Shown: in pieces, positions 52,484-60,349 of the stretch | Layout: each line of letters begins with the position of its first letter | Position numbering within the stretch: the first letter of the stretch is position 1 | NCBI GenBank assembly: GCA_025808415.1 | Contig: CP075525.1 | Coordinates: 3,271,501 to 3,335,500, forward strand | DNA: 64,000 bases | Source of the DNA: Cyclobacteriaceae bacterium | Lineage (GTDB): Bacteria > Bacteroidota > Bacteroidia > Cytophagales > Cyclobacteriaceae | Direction of reading: 5' to 3' | Program-made: the position numbers and the translations under genes | The notes under the pieces: model-generated | What the model was told of the DNA's origin: nothing | What the model saw: only the letters and a program-made list of their open reading frames with translations | Databases searched by the model: none

Positions 52484-53389
52484 ATGCTTCAATCGTATAA
52501 CCCTAAAAATGCCAATATTAAAATTCATGTAGGTGGCAAATTACTGCCGCGCGAAGAGGCTAAAGTTTCGGTGTTTGATAGTTCGGTACAAGGTGGTGAC
52601 GCAGTATGGGAAGGTTTACGGGTTTATAATGGAGGTATTTTTTGTCTCGACAAACACCTCGATCGGTTGGAAGCTTCGGCACATACGCTTGCGTTTGCCA
52701 ACGTTCCATCCCGTAATGAAATAAAAAAAGCAATTTTTGAAACCCTGCAAGCCAACGGCATGCGCGATGAAGCCCACATCCGGTTAACGCTTACCCGTGG
52801 AGAAAAGGTAACGTCTGGTATGGATCCGCGGCTAAATACCAAAGGCTGTTGCCTGATTGTACTGGCCGAATGGAAACCGTTAGTCTATAATAACGACCAG
52901 GGCATTCGGGTTATCACCTCTTCACAGCGAAGGAACAATCCACAATTCCTGGATTCAAAAATCCATCACAACAACCTGCTGAATAATATACTCGCTAAAA
53001 TACAGGCCAATGTTGCCGGTGCCGATGCGGCCATCATGCTCGACCATAACGGCTTTGTTGCCGAGTTGAACGATACCAATTTATTCATGGTAAAAGCCGG
53101 GCAGGTGTATACTCCGTTTGCCGATGCCTGCCTGCACGGCATAACCCGTGGATTAGTTTTAGAACTATGCCACACCTCAGGCATTACGGTTGAGGAGCGT
53201 AACCTTTCCCTCACCGAGTTTTACACAGCCGATGAAGTATTTGCCACCGGCACGATGGGCGAACTTACGCCTGTACATGAAATTGATGGAAGGAAAATAG
53301 TTAACCGATCAGGAAAAAAAATACTGCAAACGCTACAGCAGGGCTTTCAAACACTAATTCCAAAATATTCTGAAAAACTACCTTTTTGA
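52484..53389 (+). CDS. ilvE: Branched-chain-type class IV aminotransferase
   Basis: A 301-residue fold-type IV PLP enzyme, likely exchanging amino groups between branched-chain amino acids and 2-oxoglutarate. The Schiff-base lysine is K159 in LDSKIHHNNLLNN, E194 in VAELNDTNLF contacts the pyridine nitrogen, and the substrate segment GGDAVWEGLRVYNG near residue 38 is IlvE-like. It is more IlvE-like than the aminotransferase at 4448. Purine-rich AAAGGAG sits only one base before the ATG, too close for a working Shine-Dalgarno site. It ends in a region overlapping the HNH gene by no more than two codons. Confidence 0.85.
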   Translation: MLQSYNPKNANIKIHVGGKLLPREEAKVSVFDSSVQGGDAVWEGLRVYNGGIFCLDKHLDRLEASAHTLAFANVPSRNEIKKAIFETLQANGMRDEAHIRLTLTRGEKVTSGMDPRLNTKGCCLIVLAEWKPLVYNNDQGIRVITSSQRRNNPQFLDSKIHHNNLLNNILAKIQANVAGADAAIMLDHNGFVAELNDTNLFMVKAGQVYTPFADACLHGITRGLVLELCHTSGITVEERNLSLTEFYTADEVFATGTMGELTPVHEIDGRKIVNRSGKKILQTLQQGFQTLIPKYSEKLPF

Positions 53390-53391
53390 TT

Positions 53392-53964
53392 ATGAGCACA
53401 GGTCGCAAAATTGAAAAACTAAAATTCCACTCCACCGAAAAATGGGAAACCCTTCGGGGCTTTAAAGGTGGCGATGGACAGCGGTATGCTATCTCCAACT
53501 TCGGTCGTGTTGTTTCCTTTTGGGGCACTTACGACAATGGTTATTTTTTGAAATACAGCTACATCAAAAATTACCCGGGCATCCAACTGCGTAAAGATGG
53601 GGCCAGCAAAGGCTTCCTGGTCCATCGGTTGGTTGCCCAGCATTTTTGTGACAAACCAAGTGCAGCACACCGGTTTGTCATTCACCTGGACCATAAGAAG
53701 GAAAACAATTACTACCGGAATTTAAAGTGGGTAACCAAAGATGACATGCATGCCCACATGGTTAAGGACCCGAACTACATTAAATCAAAAGCCGAGTACA
53801 GTGGCCGCGGGCAAAAGCTAACCACCGATCGTGTGAAGCTTATTAAGCGCAAATTGGCTGAAGGTAAAACCCGCATGAAAATTATTGCAAAACAATTTGG
53901 CATTTCAGAAATGCAACTTTACAGGATTAAATCGGGGGTAAACTGGGCCCATGTAAAAATCTGA
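53392..53964 (+). CDS. NUMOD4-HNH endonuclease (free-standing homing-endonuclease type)
   Basis: A 190-residue nuclease-like protein. An N-terminal NUMOD4 motif (EKWETLRGFKGGDGQRYAISNFGRV) is followed by an HNH-type core (FLVHRLVAQHF, VIHLDHKKENNYYRNLKWVT). A C-terminal helix-turn-helix (GKTRMKIIAKQFGISEMQLYRIKSG) would bind DNA. This is the architecture of phage and intron homing endonucleases, here free-standing. The ATG at 53392 lies two bases after the aminotransferase stop; an earlier TTG in frame is not needed. No intron or phage gene is adjacent. Confidence 0.88.
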   Translation: MSTGRKIEKLKFHSTEKWETLRGFKGGDGQRYAISNFGRVVSFWGTYDNGYFLKYSYIKNYPGIQLRKDGASKGFLVHRLVAQHFCDKPSAAHRFVIHLDHKKENNYYRNLKWVTKDDMHAHMVKDPNYIKSKAEYSGRGQKLTTDRVKLIKRKLAEGKTRMKIIAKQFGISEMQLYRIKSGVNWAHVKI

Positions 53965-53978
53965 CCTTCGTATTCACA

Positions 53979-55235
53979 ATGAAAAAAAATCTCACTATTC
54001 TATTCTCGTTTATCCTCTTTGCTGTCCATGCACAGGTTTTAACACCTTCAAAACCTGAATCAAATGGTATTTCGCCCGAACGCTTAAAGCGTATCGATCA
54101 AATGATAAACGAACTAATTGAATCAAAATCCATTCCCGGAGCAGTGGTGTTGATTGCCCGCAACGGAAAAATTGTTTATCACCAGGCGTATGGCTATAGT
54201 GACATCGATTCCAGAAAACCAATGCAGAAAGACAACATCTTCCGTATCGCTTCACAAAGCAAGGCTATTGCCAGTTTAGCGGCAATGATCTTGTGGGAAG
54301 AAGGAAAGTTTCAACTGGATGATCCTGTTTCACGTTATATCCCGGAATTCAAAAACCCTACAGTACTAAAATCTTTTAATGCTGCCGACAGCAGCTACAC
54401 AACCGAACCCGCTGGTAAAGAAATTACAATACGACATCTGCTCACTCATACTTCAGGTATTGATTATGCCGCCATCGGCAGTAACGAGTTCAAAGCAATT
54501 TATGCAAAAGCTGGTGTGCCCAGCGGCATTGGTAACGATGGTGATGTGCTTGGTGATAAAATTAAAATACTGGCAAGATTGCCTTTAAAACATAAGCCCG
54601 GTGAGCGATGGACCTACGGTTTAAATATTGATGTGATCGGCTACCTGGTTGAACTATGGTCGGGTATGCCGTTCGATCAGTTTTTAAAGAAACGGGTATT
54701 CGATCCGTTGGGCATGAAAGATACCTGGTTCTATTTACCAAAAGACAAACACGATCGGCTTGTTACCTTGTATTCCGATCAGAGCGGTAAGCTTGCACGT
54801 CAGGTAGCGCCTGTTTATGATAACGTTAACCCCGATTATCCGAAAAGCAACGGAAAATATTTTTCAGGGGGAGCCGGGTTATCCTCAACCGTTGAGGATT
54901 ACGCGAAGTTTCTTCAAATGTTTCTCAACAAAGGGCAGTACAATGGTGTACGAATCCTGAGTCGGAAAACCGTTGAACTTATACTCACCAATCAACTGTA
55001 CGTGCCCGATGCCAATCCCTTTGGGTTGGCTTTTGGTTTAGAGACAGAAAGTAATGATTATCAATCCATTGTGTCCATAGGCTCATTCAGTTGGGGCGGG
55101 GCATTTAATACCCACTACTGGGCCGACCCGAAAGAACAACTCATTGGCATTATCTATACCAATATGTATAACTCTTCCCAGTGGAGTATTGGAGGTAAAT
55201 TTAAAGTGCTGACCTATCAATCAATAAATGATTGA
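53979..55235 (+). CDS. Exported beta-lactamase-family serine hydrolase
   Basis: A 418-residue penicillin-binding-fold hydrolase (class C beta-lactamase/EstB-like). It has a signal peptide, the SxxK motif S92-Q-S-K95, the second motif YGLN in RWTYGLNIDVIGYLVE, and a late motif in SWGGAFNTHYW. It should act on esters or small peptides in the periplasm; these enzymes are often called beta-lactamases without evidence of resistance, and none is implied here. It starts 14 bases after the HNH gene. Confidence 0.92.
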   Translation: MKKNLTILFSFILFAVHAQVLTPSKPESNGISPERLKRIDQMINELIESKSIPGAVVLIARNGKIVYHQAYGYSDIDSRKPMQKDNIFRIASQSKAIASLAAMILWEEGKFQLDDPVSRYIPEFKNPTVLKSFNAADSSYTTEPAGKEITIRHLLTHTSGIDYAAIGSNEFKAIYAKAGVPSGIGNDGDVLGDKIKILARLPLKHKPGERWTYGLNIDVIGYLVELWSGMPFDQFLKKRVFDPLGMKDTWFYLPKDKHDRLVTLYSDQSGKLARQVAPVYDNVNPDYPKSNGKYFSGGAGLSSTVEDYAKFLQMFLNKGQYNGVRILSRKTVELILTNQLYVPDANPFGLAFGLETESNDYQSIVSIGSFSWGGAFNTHYWADPKEQLIGIIYTNMYNSSQWSIGGKFKVLTYQSIND

Positions 55236-55241
55236 TGGTGC

Positions 55242-55249
55242 TACTTTTG
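55242..55249 (+). promoter_or_regulatory. Possible -7 element of the cation transporter gene
   Basis: TACTTTTG is an exact TAnnTTTG match 16 bases before the ATG at 55266. No TTG is at the right distance. Confidence 0.4.
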
Positions 55250-55265
55250 TGCCTGCACGTTGCCT

Positions 55266-55919
55266 ATGGATATCACAGCCGTAACTCAGAAAGAAAATAA
55301 ACTCTACACAACAGCACTGCTATTAGCGGTATTTACCATCCTCTATAATCTTGTTGAAGGCATTATCGCCACCTGGTTTGGCTATGAGGATGAAACCTTA
55401 ACCTTATTCGGATTTGGGGTAGATAGTTTTATTGAACTTATTTCAGGAATAGGTATCATGCACATGATTCTTCGCATTCGCCATAATCCAACCGCAAGCC
55501 GTGATGGTTTTGAACGCACAGCTTTGCGCATAACCGGTACCGCGTTTTACCTGCTGGTTGCCGGCCTAATCATCGGGGCAAGCATCGTAATCTATACCGG
55601 ACAAAAACCGGAAACAACCTTTTGGGGCGTGATCATTTCAGGCATAAGCATTTTAGTAATGCTTGCGCTTATTTATGGTAAACGCAAAGTTGGAAATGCC
55701 CTGCACAGCGAAGCCATCCTGGCCGATGCCAATTGCACGCTGGTGTGTGTATACATGTCCATTATCTTGTTGGTCTCAAGCGGACTGTACGAACTCACCA
55801 ACCTGCCCTACATTGATGCAGCCGGCACACTTGGCCTGGCGTGGTTCTCGTACAAAGAAGGAAAGGAATGCTTTGAAAAGGCAAGCAGCGATAAGTACTG
55901 CGCGTGCGATCATGACTAG
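55266..55919 (+). CDS. Cation-diffusion-facilitator-like transporter without C-terminal domain
   Basis: A 217-residue membrane protein with six predicted helices in CDF order. Metal-site positions appear as VDSFIELIS in the second helix and HSEAILADANCT in the fifth. The usual cytoplasmic C-terminal dimerisation domain is absent; a short tail with cysteines, aspartates and histidine (KYCACDHD) ends the chain. This short form occurs as a group of its own in Bacteroidota and would move a divalent metal such as zinc. I start at the ATG at 55266. The stop overlaps the convergent SemiSWEET gene by four bases. Confidence 0.85.
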   Translation: MDITAVTQKENKLYTTALLLAVFTILYNLVEGIIATWFGYEDETLTLFGFGVDSFIELISGIGIMHMILRIRHNPTASRDGFERTALRITGTAFYLLVAGLIIGASIVIYTGQKPETTFWGVIISGISILVMLALIYGKRKVGNALHSEAILADANCTLVCVYMSIILLVSSGLYELTNLPYIDAAGTLGLAWFSYKEGKECFEKASSDKYCACDHD

Positions 55920-56173
55920 TGCTTCCAACGGAGTTTAAGCACGAGCAGGAAAGACGCCAACACTAAGGTTACCATGTTTGCAATAATTACAGGTATGTCC
56001 ATAATGAGTAACCCGTAGGCTAACCATAACAAAACACCGGTACAAAAAATAGAAAACATCCCAAGCGATAAATCCTTAGCCGACCTGCTTTTCCAGGTTT
56101 TAACAACCTGCGGAATAAAGGCAGCTGTAGTACAGGAACCCGCCACTAATCCCAAAAGCTGAATGGTATTCAT
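55916..56173 (-). CDS. SemiSWEET/PQ-loop sugar transporter
   Basis: An 85-residue protein with three membrane helices and the PQ-loop motif FIPQVVKTWK after the first. This is the bacterial half-size SWEET, which dimerises to pass sugars such as sucrose or glucose across the inner membrane down their gradient. Length and helix count are normal for the family. The 105 bases upstream of its start carry no other gene. It is convergent with and overlaps the cation transporter gene. Confidence 0.9.
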   Translation of the reverse strand: MNTIQLLGLVAGSCTTAAFIPQVVKTWKSRSAKDLSLGMFSIFCTGVLLWLAYGLLIMDIPVIIANMVTLVLASFLLVLKLRWKH

Positions 56174-56279
56174 ATTGCGATTTATTTAATACCACAAAGT
56201 AACGGGGAATAGCACTTAACGTTGCCCCCATGTAGGATTTTCCACCGTACAGTCAATGAAAACGATTGCAGGGGGAATA

Positions 56280-57083
56280 TTACAAATCTGCTTTCTTTAG
56301 CCGCAGATAACTAAAATAGTTGAACAAAAAAGCCCACACCAGTGCTATAGCTACAGACTGCAGGCTAACATAATCCTGAATCTGCTGAAACGCATACCGT
56401 GCGAAAGGCATGGGCACTAAATTCATAATTGATTCCAACGGAAAGAATTTGATCAACCACGGAACATAGTCATCAATATTCTCTTTAATAATAAGTTCAA
56501 TCAGGTAAGAATTCAACAATAAGATAATACTCAGGCCAGATCGTTGAACAAAAATGCCCAGCATTAAGGCAAACGATAAAAAAGCAAAAACTTCAAGGAA
56601 GTATGCCGGGTAAAATTCCACTCCTTGAAACATGTAGTCCATATTCAGGTGACTGGAGTAAATAAGTCCGGTGACGAGTGCCACAAGAAACACCAATACC
56701 ATACTTAATGCACTTAACAAAAAATTCGTGTATATCTTGGATAAAAGAAATTCTTTACGACTTAAGCCGTCAATAATATTCTGGCGGATGGTACGGTAAG
56801 AATATTCATTTGTGATAGAGATCATCACCATAATGGCAATCATGATCTTCAGCAAACCGCTGCTCCAGGCCAGGTTTTGCCACACATCCGGGAAATGATA
56901 AAGAGGAATGCGCTTAATGTTAATGGATTGGCCAAACCCTTCAACCGTGCGGGCAAGCCATTTCAAAAACTCCATGCCACTGGCCGTTGTGGTGAGGAGC
57001 GTAAAGAAATACAATCCACAAATAATCCAAAAGGTACGGTAACTGGTAAGTTTTTTTAAATCTATTCTAAGCAGTTGTAGCAT
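56280..57083 (-). CDS. ABC-2-type transporter permease
   Basis: A 267-residue inner-membrane permease with six helices (e.g. YRTFWIICGLYFFTLLTTT and SWSSGLLKIMIAIMVMISI-like segments) and the ABC-2 characteristic soluble loop after helix two (YRTIRQNIIDGLSRKEFLLSKI). It pairs with the ATPase gene 11 bases upstream to form an exporter. The substrate is unknown; similar pairs export drugs, lantibiotics or glycolipids. No regulator is adjacent. Confidence 0.88.
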   Translation of the reverse strand: MLQLLRIDLKKLTSYRTFWIICGLYFFTLLTTTASGMEFLKWLARTVEGFGQSINIKRIPLYHFPDVWQNLAWSSGLLKIMIAIMVMISITNEYSYRTIRQNIIDGLSRKEFLLSKIYTNFLLSALSMVLVFLVALVTGLIYSSHLNMDYMFQGVEFYPAYFLEVFAFLSFALMLGIFVQRSGLSIILLLNSYLIELIIKENIDDYVPWLIKFFPLESIMNLVPMPFARYAFQQIQDYVSLQSVAIALVWAFLFNYFSYLRLKKADL

Positions 57084-57094
57084 ATGTATCCAGC

Positions 57095-57988
57095 TTAATG
57101 TGCCTCAGCAAGTATTTCCAGAAATTGCTTCTCCAGGCTTTTCTTCTTTGTAACCAGGTGGTTGGCCATTATACCTTTTTCAAACAAAAACCTGTTTAAC
57201 TCTTTTCCATGATGGCCCTCGCGCATGGTTACCTGGTAAACACCATTTTCGCGATTAACAGAGGATGTGCCTGGGAATGTCAACAATATCTCATTCAGGT
57301 TTTCTACTTCCGCATTTACCTCTACCGTTTCTGAACCCTTTCCAACATCATCTACAGGACCGGTGTATACCATGTTGCCACGCTTAAGGATGGCAAAATG
57401 TGTACAAACCTTTTGCACTTCATCCAGCAGGTGACTGGCCAGAATAATGGTTTTGCCATTCGCTGCAATCTTTCTGATGATGTCCCTGATCTCGGCAATA
57501 CCCATAGGATCAAGTCCGTTGGTAGGCTCATCCAAAATGAGAACCGTAGGATCATTGAGCAAGGCCGAGGCAATGGCAAGCCGCTGCTTCATACCCAATG
57601 AATAGGTTTTGTATTTATCGTCCTTGCGTTCAGTAAGTTCAACCAGTTCCAGCACCCTCGGAATATTTTCCACCGGGCACTGCTTGATCATGGCATTGAG
57701 TTCAAGGTTCTTTTGTCCGCTGAGGTAAGGATAAAAAATGGGGTGCTCCAATACTGCCCCGATTTTTCTGCGCAACTGAGGGGTTGGCTCTTCACCAAAC
57801 CACAAAAACTTTCCGGAAGTTGGGTTTGTAACCCCCATGAGCATACCTAAGGTAGTGGTTTTACCACTGCCGTTGGGGCCAAGCATACCAAACACCTGAC
57901 CTTTTTGTACTTCAAGTTTCAGGTTGTTTACAGCCTTTATTCTGCCAAAATGCTTGGAGAGATCTTGAATGGAGAGAACAGTTTCCAA
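57095..57988 (-). CDS. ABC transporter ATP-binding protein
   Basis: A 297-residue ABC ATPase. Walker A is GPNGSGKTT, the signature is YSLGMKQRL, Walker B is VLILDEPTNGLDP and the switch histidine is in LASHLL. A C-terminal extension of about 80 residues resembles the regulatory tail of bacitracin/CcmA-type exporters. It energises the permease encoded 11 bases downstream. The cargo is not predictable. Confidence 0.93.
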   Translation of the reverse strand: METVLSIQDLSKHFGRIKAVNNLKLEVQKGQVFGMLGPNGSGKTTTLGMLMGVTNPTSGKFLWFGEEPTPQLRRKIGAVLEHPIFYPYLSGQKNLELNAMIKQCPVENIPRVLELVELTERKDDKYKTYSLGMKQRLAIASALLNDPTVLILDEPTNGLDPMGIAEIRDIIRKIAANGKTIILASHLLDEVQKVCTHFAILKRGNMVYTGPVDDVGKGSETVEVNAEVENLNEILLTFPGTSSVNRENGVYQVTMREGHHGKELNRFLFEKGIMANHLVTKKKSLEKQFLEILAEAH

Positions 57989-58018
57989 TGCTTTACGATT
58001 TAAAGATTCGTGAATACA

Positions 58019-58564
58019 TTAATGATCATCACCTTCTTTGTCGCCCTCTTTACGCTTTGCATTACGGTCGGCAAAGTTTTTAATTTTTTTGCCCACATCT
58101 GTACTCTCGTCCAGTGTTTTATAAAGGGTTGTTACTTTATCTAACGCAATGCTGCCCACCAGGTCAAGTACATACAAACTGGTTGAATCGTTAACCAGCA
58201 CCACCATACCCTTTGTTTTTCCGGCCTTTTCTTTTAAGAGTATATCAAAATTTCTTCCCTGATAGCGTGTAGTCATGCCCTCTTCAAAAGCTTCGGCAAT
58301 ATAGTCTGACTTAAGTTTGTTGTAATCTTTGGTCGTAAATCGATTCTCCTTATCGATCATCAGGAACTTCATCTTTTCAATATCTTTAATAAGCTCATCA
58401 AATTCTTTACTTTCACTTTGGTTAAGCATTCTTAAAGTATTCTGATAAAAATAAAGTGAGAAAGAACCACTATAGCGTTGCTGAAGATTCTCGGTAGTCT
58501 TGCTCTGAGCGCTAAGCGTAATGGAAGCAAGAGTGAATAATAAAGAAAGGATAGAATGTTTCAT
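58019..58564 (-). CDS. DUF4252-like exported protein (second copy)
   Basis: A 181-residue secreted protein with a signal peptide starting at the ATG at 58564 (MKHSILSLLFTLASITLSAQ). I prefer this over the longer open frame to 58693, which would put 43 extra residues before the signal. The mature part is a DUF4252-like alpha/beta domain with KTKGMVVLVNDSTSLYVLDLVG. The charged tail ends KRKEGDKEGDDH. It is a paralogue of the 58641 gene, 76 bases downstream of it, and closes the ECF-sigma operon. Confidence 0.78.
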   Translation of the reverse strand: MKHSILSLLFTLASITLSAQSKTTENLQQRYSGSFSLYFYQNTLRMLNQSESKEFDELIKDIEKMKFLMIDKENRFTTKDYNKLKSDYIAEAFEEGMTTRYQGRNFDILLKEKAGKTKGMVVLVNDSTSLYVLDLVGSIALDKVTTLYKTLDESTDVGKKIKNFADRNAKRKEGDKEGDDH

Positions 58565-58640
58565 GGTTGATGGGTTATTCACAAATACGAAAAAAGCAAC
58601 CACCAGGTTCAGTGATTGCTTTAATTTATGGGGGTTAGGA

Positions 58641-59180
58641 TCAGTTCTTCTTTTTACCCTTCTCGTCAATCTTCTCAAGTTTATCGAGGCCACTTACGTT
58701 CATTTTTTGTCCGATGCGCGAAACTTGTTTTAGATCGATTTCGCCAAACAACGTCATAATCATAAAATCCTTCTGACTGCCCGAAACCATGATCAATTCA
58801 CTGATTTTGCCGGGGCCCTTTTCAATTATGTAGAACTTCATATCCGTATCCTTATCGCGTACCGACATGAGTTCTTCAAATTTATTTTGCAGGATTACTG
58901 ATGATGCTTCTTTATACAGATTCCTGGCATCGCTGGTGTTTTCCTTTCCGATAATACGCAGGCCCTTTATTTTGCTGATCGCCTCAAGCACCTCCTTATC
59001 CTCAGGCTTATCCACTTCCATATTCGTAAATAAGCTGAACATTTTTCCGGATATTGTTACCTGTGTGGTAAACGAGTCATCGGATGCATATTTATTGAAA
59101 AATTTTGTAACGACTTCGCTCTGTGCATACACTCCCGTACCCAAAACGATTAAAGCTAAAAGTGTGATTATTTTTTTCAT
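58641..59180 (-). CDS. DUF4252-like exported protein (first copy)
   Basis: A 179-residue secreted protein; the ATG at 59180 begins the signal peptide MKKIITLLALIVLGTGVYAQ, and an upstream ATG at 59201 would only add seven residues. The domain contains ISKIKGLRIIGKENTSDA and ISELIMVSGSQKDFMIMTLFGEIDL, matching DUF4252. These proteins are often encoded beside an ECF sigma factor and its anti-sigma factor, as here. Their function is unknown; a cell-surface or periplasmic stress role is suggested by the context. Confidence 0.82.
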   Translation of the reverse strand: MKKIITLLALIVLGTGVYAQSEVVTKFFNKYASDDSFTTQVTISGKMFSLFTNMEVDKPEDKEVLEAISKIKGLRIIGKENTSDARNLYKEASSVILQNKFEELMSVRDKDTDMKFYIIEKGPGKISELIMVSGSQKDFMIMTLFGEIDLKQVSRIGQKMNVSGLDKLEKIDEKGKKKN

Positions 59181-59201
59181 AGTTATAAATTCTTGATTCA
59201 A

Positions 59202-59717
59202 TTATAATTCGTTATCTGAAGTAGTTGAGGTTTGTACTTTTTCTTGTGCCTCATTAAAAACATTTATTTTCTTAGCCTGTTGTTCAGCTTGGCCAAAACC
59301 TTTTGACAGCATTAGCAACGCGCGTTTTGTTTCTTCAAATGCTTTTTGCGGGTCGTCATAGGTGTCTTCAACGGCTACCGTACTGTCGCTACGAAGTTCC
59401 TGCCGGACAAAATAAACAGCCGCCAGTAAAACAGCCACACCGGCTGCAATGCGCATCGTGTTAGAGAACAGCTTAACCAGCTTTCCGCTTTCTGCGCGTT
59501 TCGTTGATTTAATCTGGCTTACCACAACATTTTCAAATTGTGGATCAACCGATTTACCCTTTTGTTCATCGAAGTAGCGAAAGAGTATGGCAGTTTCACG
59601 CCATTGATCCGGAACATCATTGCCACAGAAATATGTGCGTAACTGTTCCTCCTCCTCCAACGATGACTCGCAGTCCCAATACTTTTGTAACAGTTCTTCC
59701 AGTTTCTTAGAGTCCAT
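59202..59717 (-). CDS. Membrane anti-sigma factor-like protein
   Basis: A 171-residue protein with a cytoplasmic N-terminal helix bundle (residues 1-75, KLEELLQKYWDCESSLEEEEQLRTYF), one membrane helix (IAAGVAVLLAAVYFV) and a polar periplasmic tail. The layout is that of ECF anti-sigma factors, though no zinc-binding HxxxCxxC is present. I start at MDSKK (59717); MLM upstream is possible. It overlaps the sigma gene by 11 bases, the usual sigma/anti-sigma arrangement. It would hold the sigma factor at the membrane until a signal arrives. Confidence 0.72.
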   Translation of the reverse strand: MDSKKLEELLQKYWDCESSLEEEEQLRTYFCGNDVPDQWRETAILFRYFDEQKGKSVDPQFENVVVSQIKSTKRAESGKLVKLFSNTMRIAAGVAVLLAAVYFVRQELRSDSTVAVEDTYDDPQKAFEETKRALLMLSKGFGQAEQQAKKINVFNEAQEKVQTSTTSDNEL

Positions 59718-60219
59718 AAGCATTGATTTTCATCAATTTTTCTTTTACCGCGTTTCGTGCCCTGAATAAACTCACTTTTACCTGGTTCATATCCAATTCA
59801 AGAATTTCGCAGATCTCATTGTACGTGTACCCTTCCACATCGCGGAGGTGAATAACCTGCCGTTGCTTTTCAGGCAGGGCAGCAATTAATTGATTTACAT
59901 TCAGCATACTTTCACCCATTTCAGTTTTAACATCCGGTGTTGCATCGGTGTGCTTCACATCAAATCCTTCTTCCATCGGATAGGTACCTTTTCGTTGTAT
60001 CGACCGGAGCCTGTCCAGCGAAAGGTTTTTGGTTATCCGCATGCACCAGGCTTCCATGTTCTGGATCTGATCCATTTGCTCCCGGTTGTTCCAAACACGT
60101 ATAAATACCTCCTGTATTACATCCTTGGCTTCATCTTCGCTGCCCAGCATGCGCAGGGCAAACCGAAAAAGCTTGTTTTTTGCAGGAAGAACACGGTTTT
60201 GAAAAGTTTCCAGATTCAT
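59707..60219 (-). CDS. ECF RNA polymerase sigma factor
   Basis: A 170-residue extracytoplasmic-function sigma factor. Region 2 shows SEDEAKDVIQEVFIRVWNN and region 4 shows LPEKQRQVIHLRDVEGYTYNEICEIL, followed by QVKVSLFRARNAVKEKL. It directs RNA polymerase to stress promoters, probably including that of its own operon. The first ATG at 60222 adds one methionine. The region upstream to 60349 (127 bases) has no clear TAnnTTTG promoter, as expected of a self-controlled sigma. Confidence 0.93.
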   Translation of the reverse strand: MNLETFQNRVLPAKNKLFRFALRMLGSEDEAKDVIQEVFIRVWNNREQMDQIQNMEAWCMRITKNLSLDRLRSIQRKGTYPMEEGFDVKHTDATPDVKTEMGESMLNVNQLIAALPEKQRQVIHLRDVEGYTYNEICEILELDMNQVKVSLFRARNAVKEKLMKINAYGL

Positions 60220-60349
60220 CAATCAAAATCCAATAACCAGACGATGGGGTTAACCGGATGTTACAAGTTAGCTGAAATATTTTCTGGAAAGGCCTTTTGT
60301 AAGCCAGGAAAACACACAAGCAGCACTAGCTTTAACATGAAAATATTCA

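Noticed and set aside
58565..58693. Longer frame for the second DUF4252 gene
   Set aside because: The added 43 residues are basic and serine-rich, overlap the preceding gene's end and would bury the signal peptide; the ATG at 58564 begins it directly.
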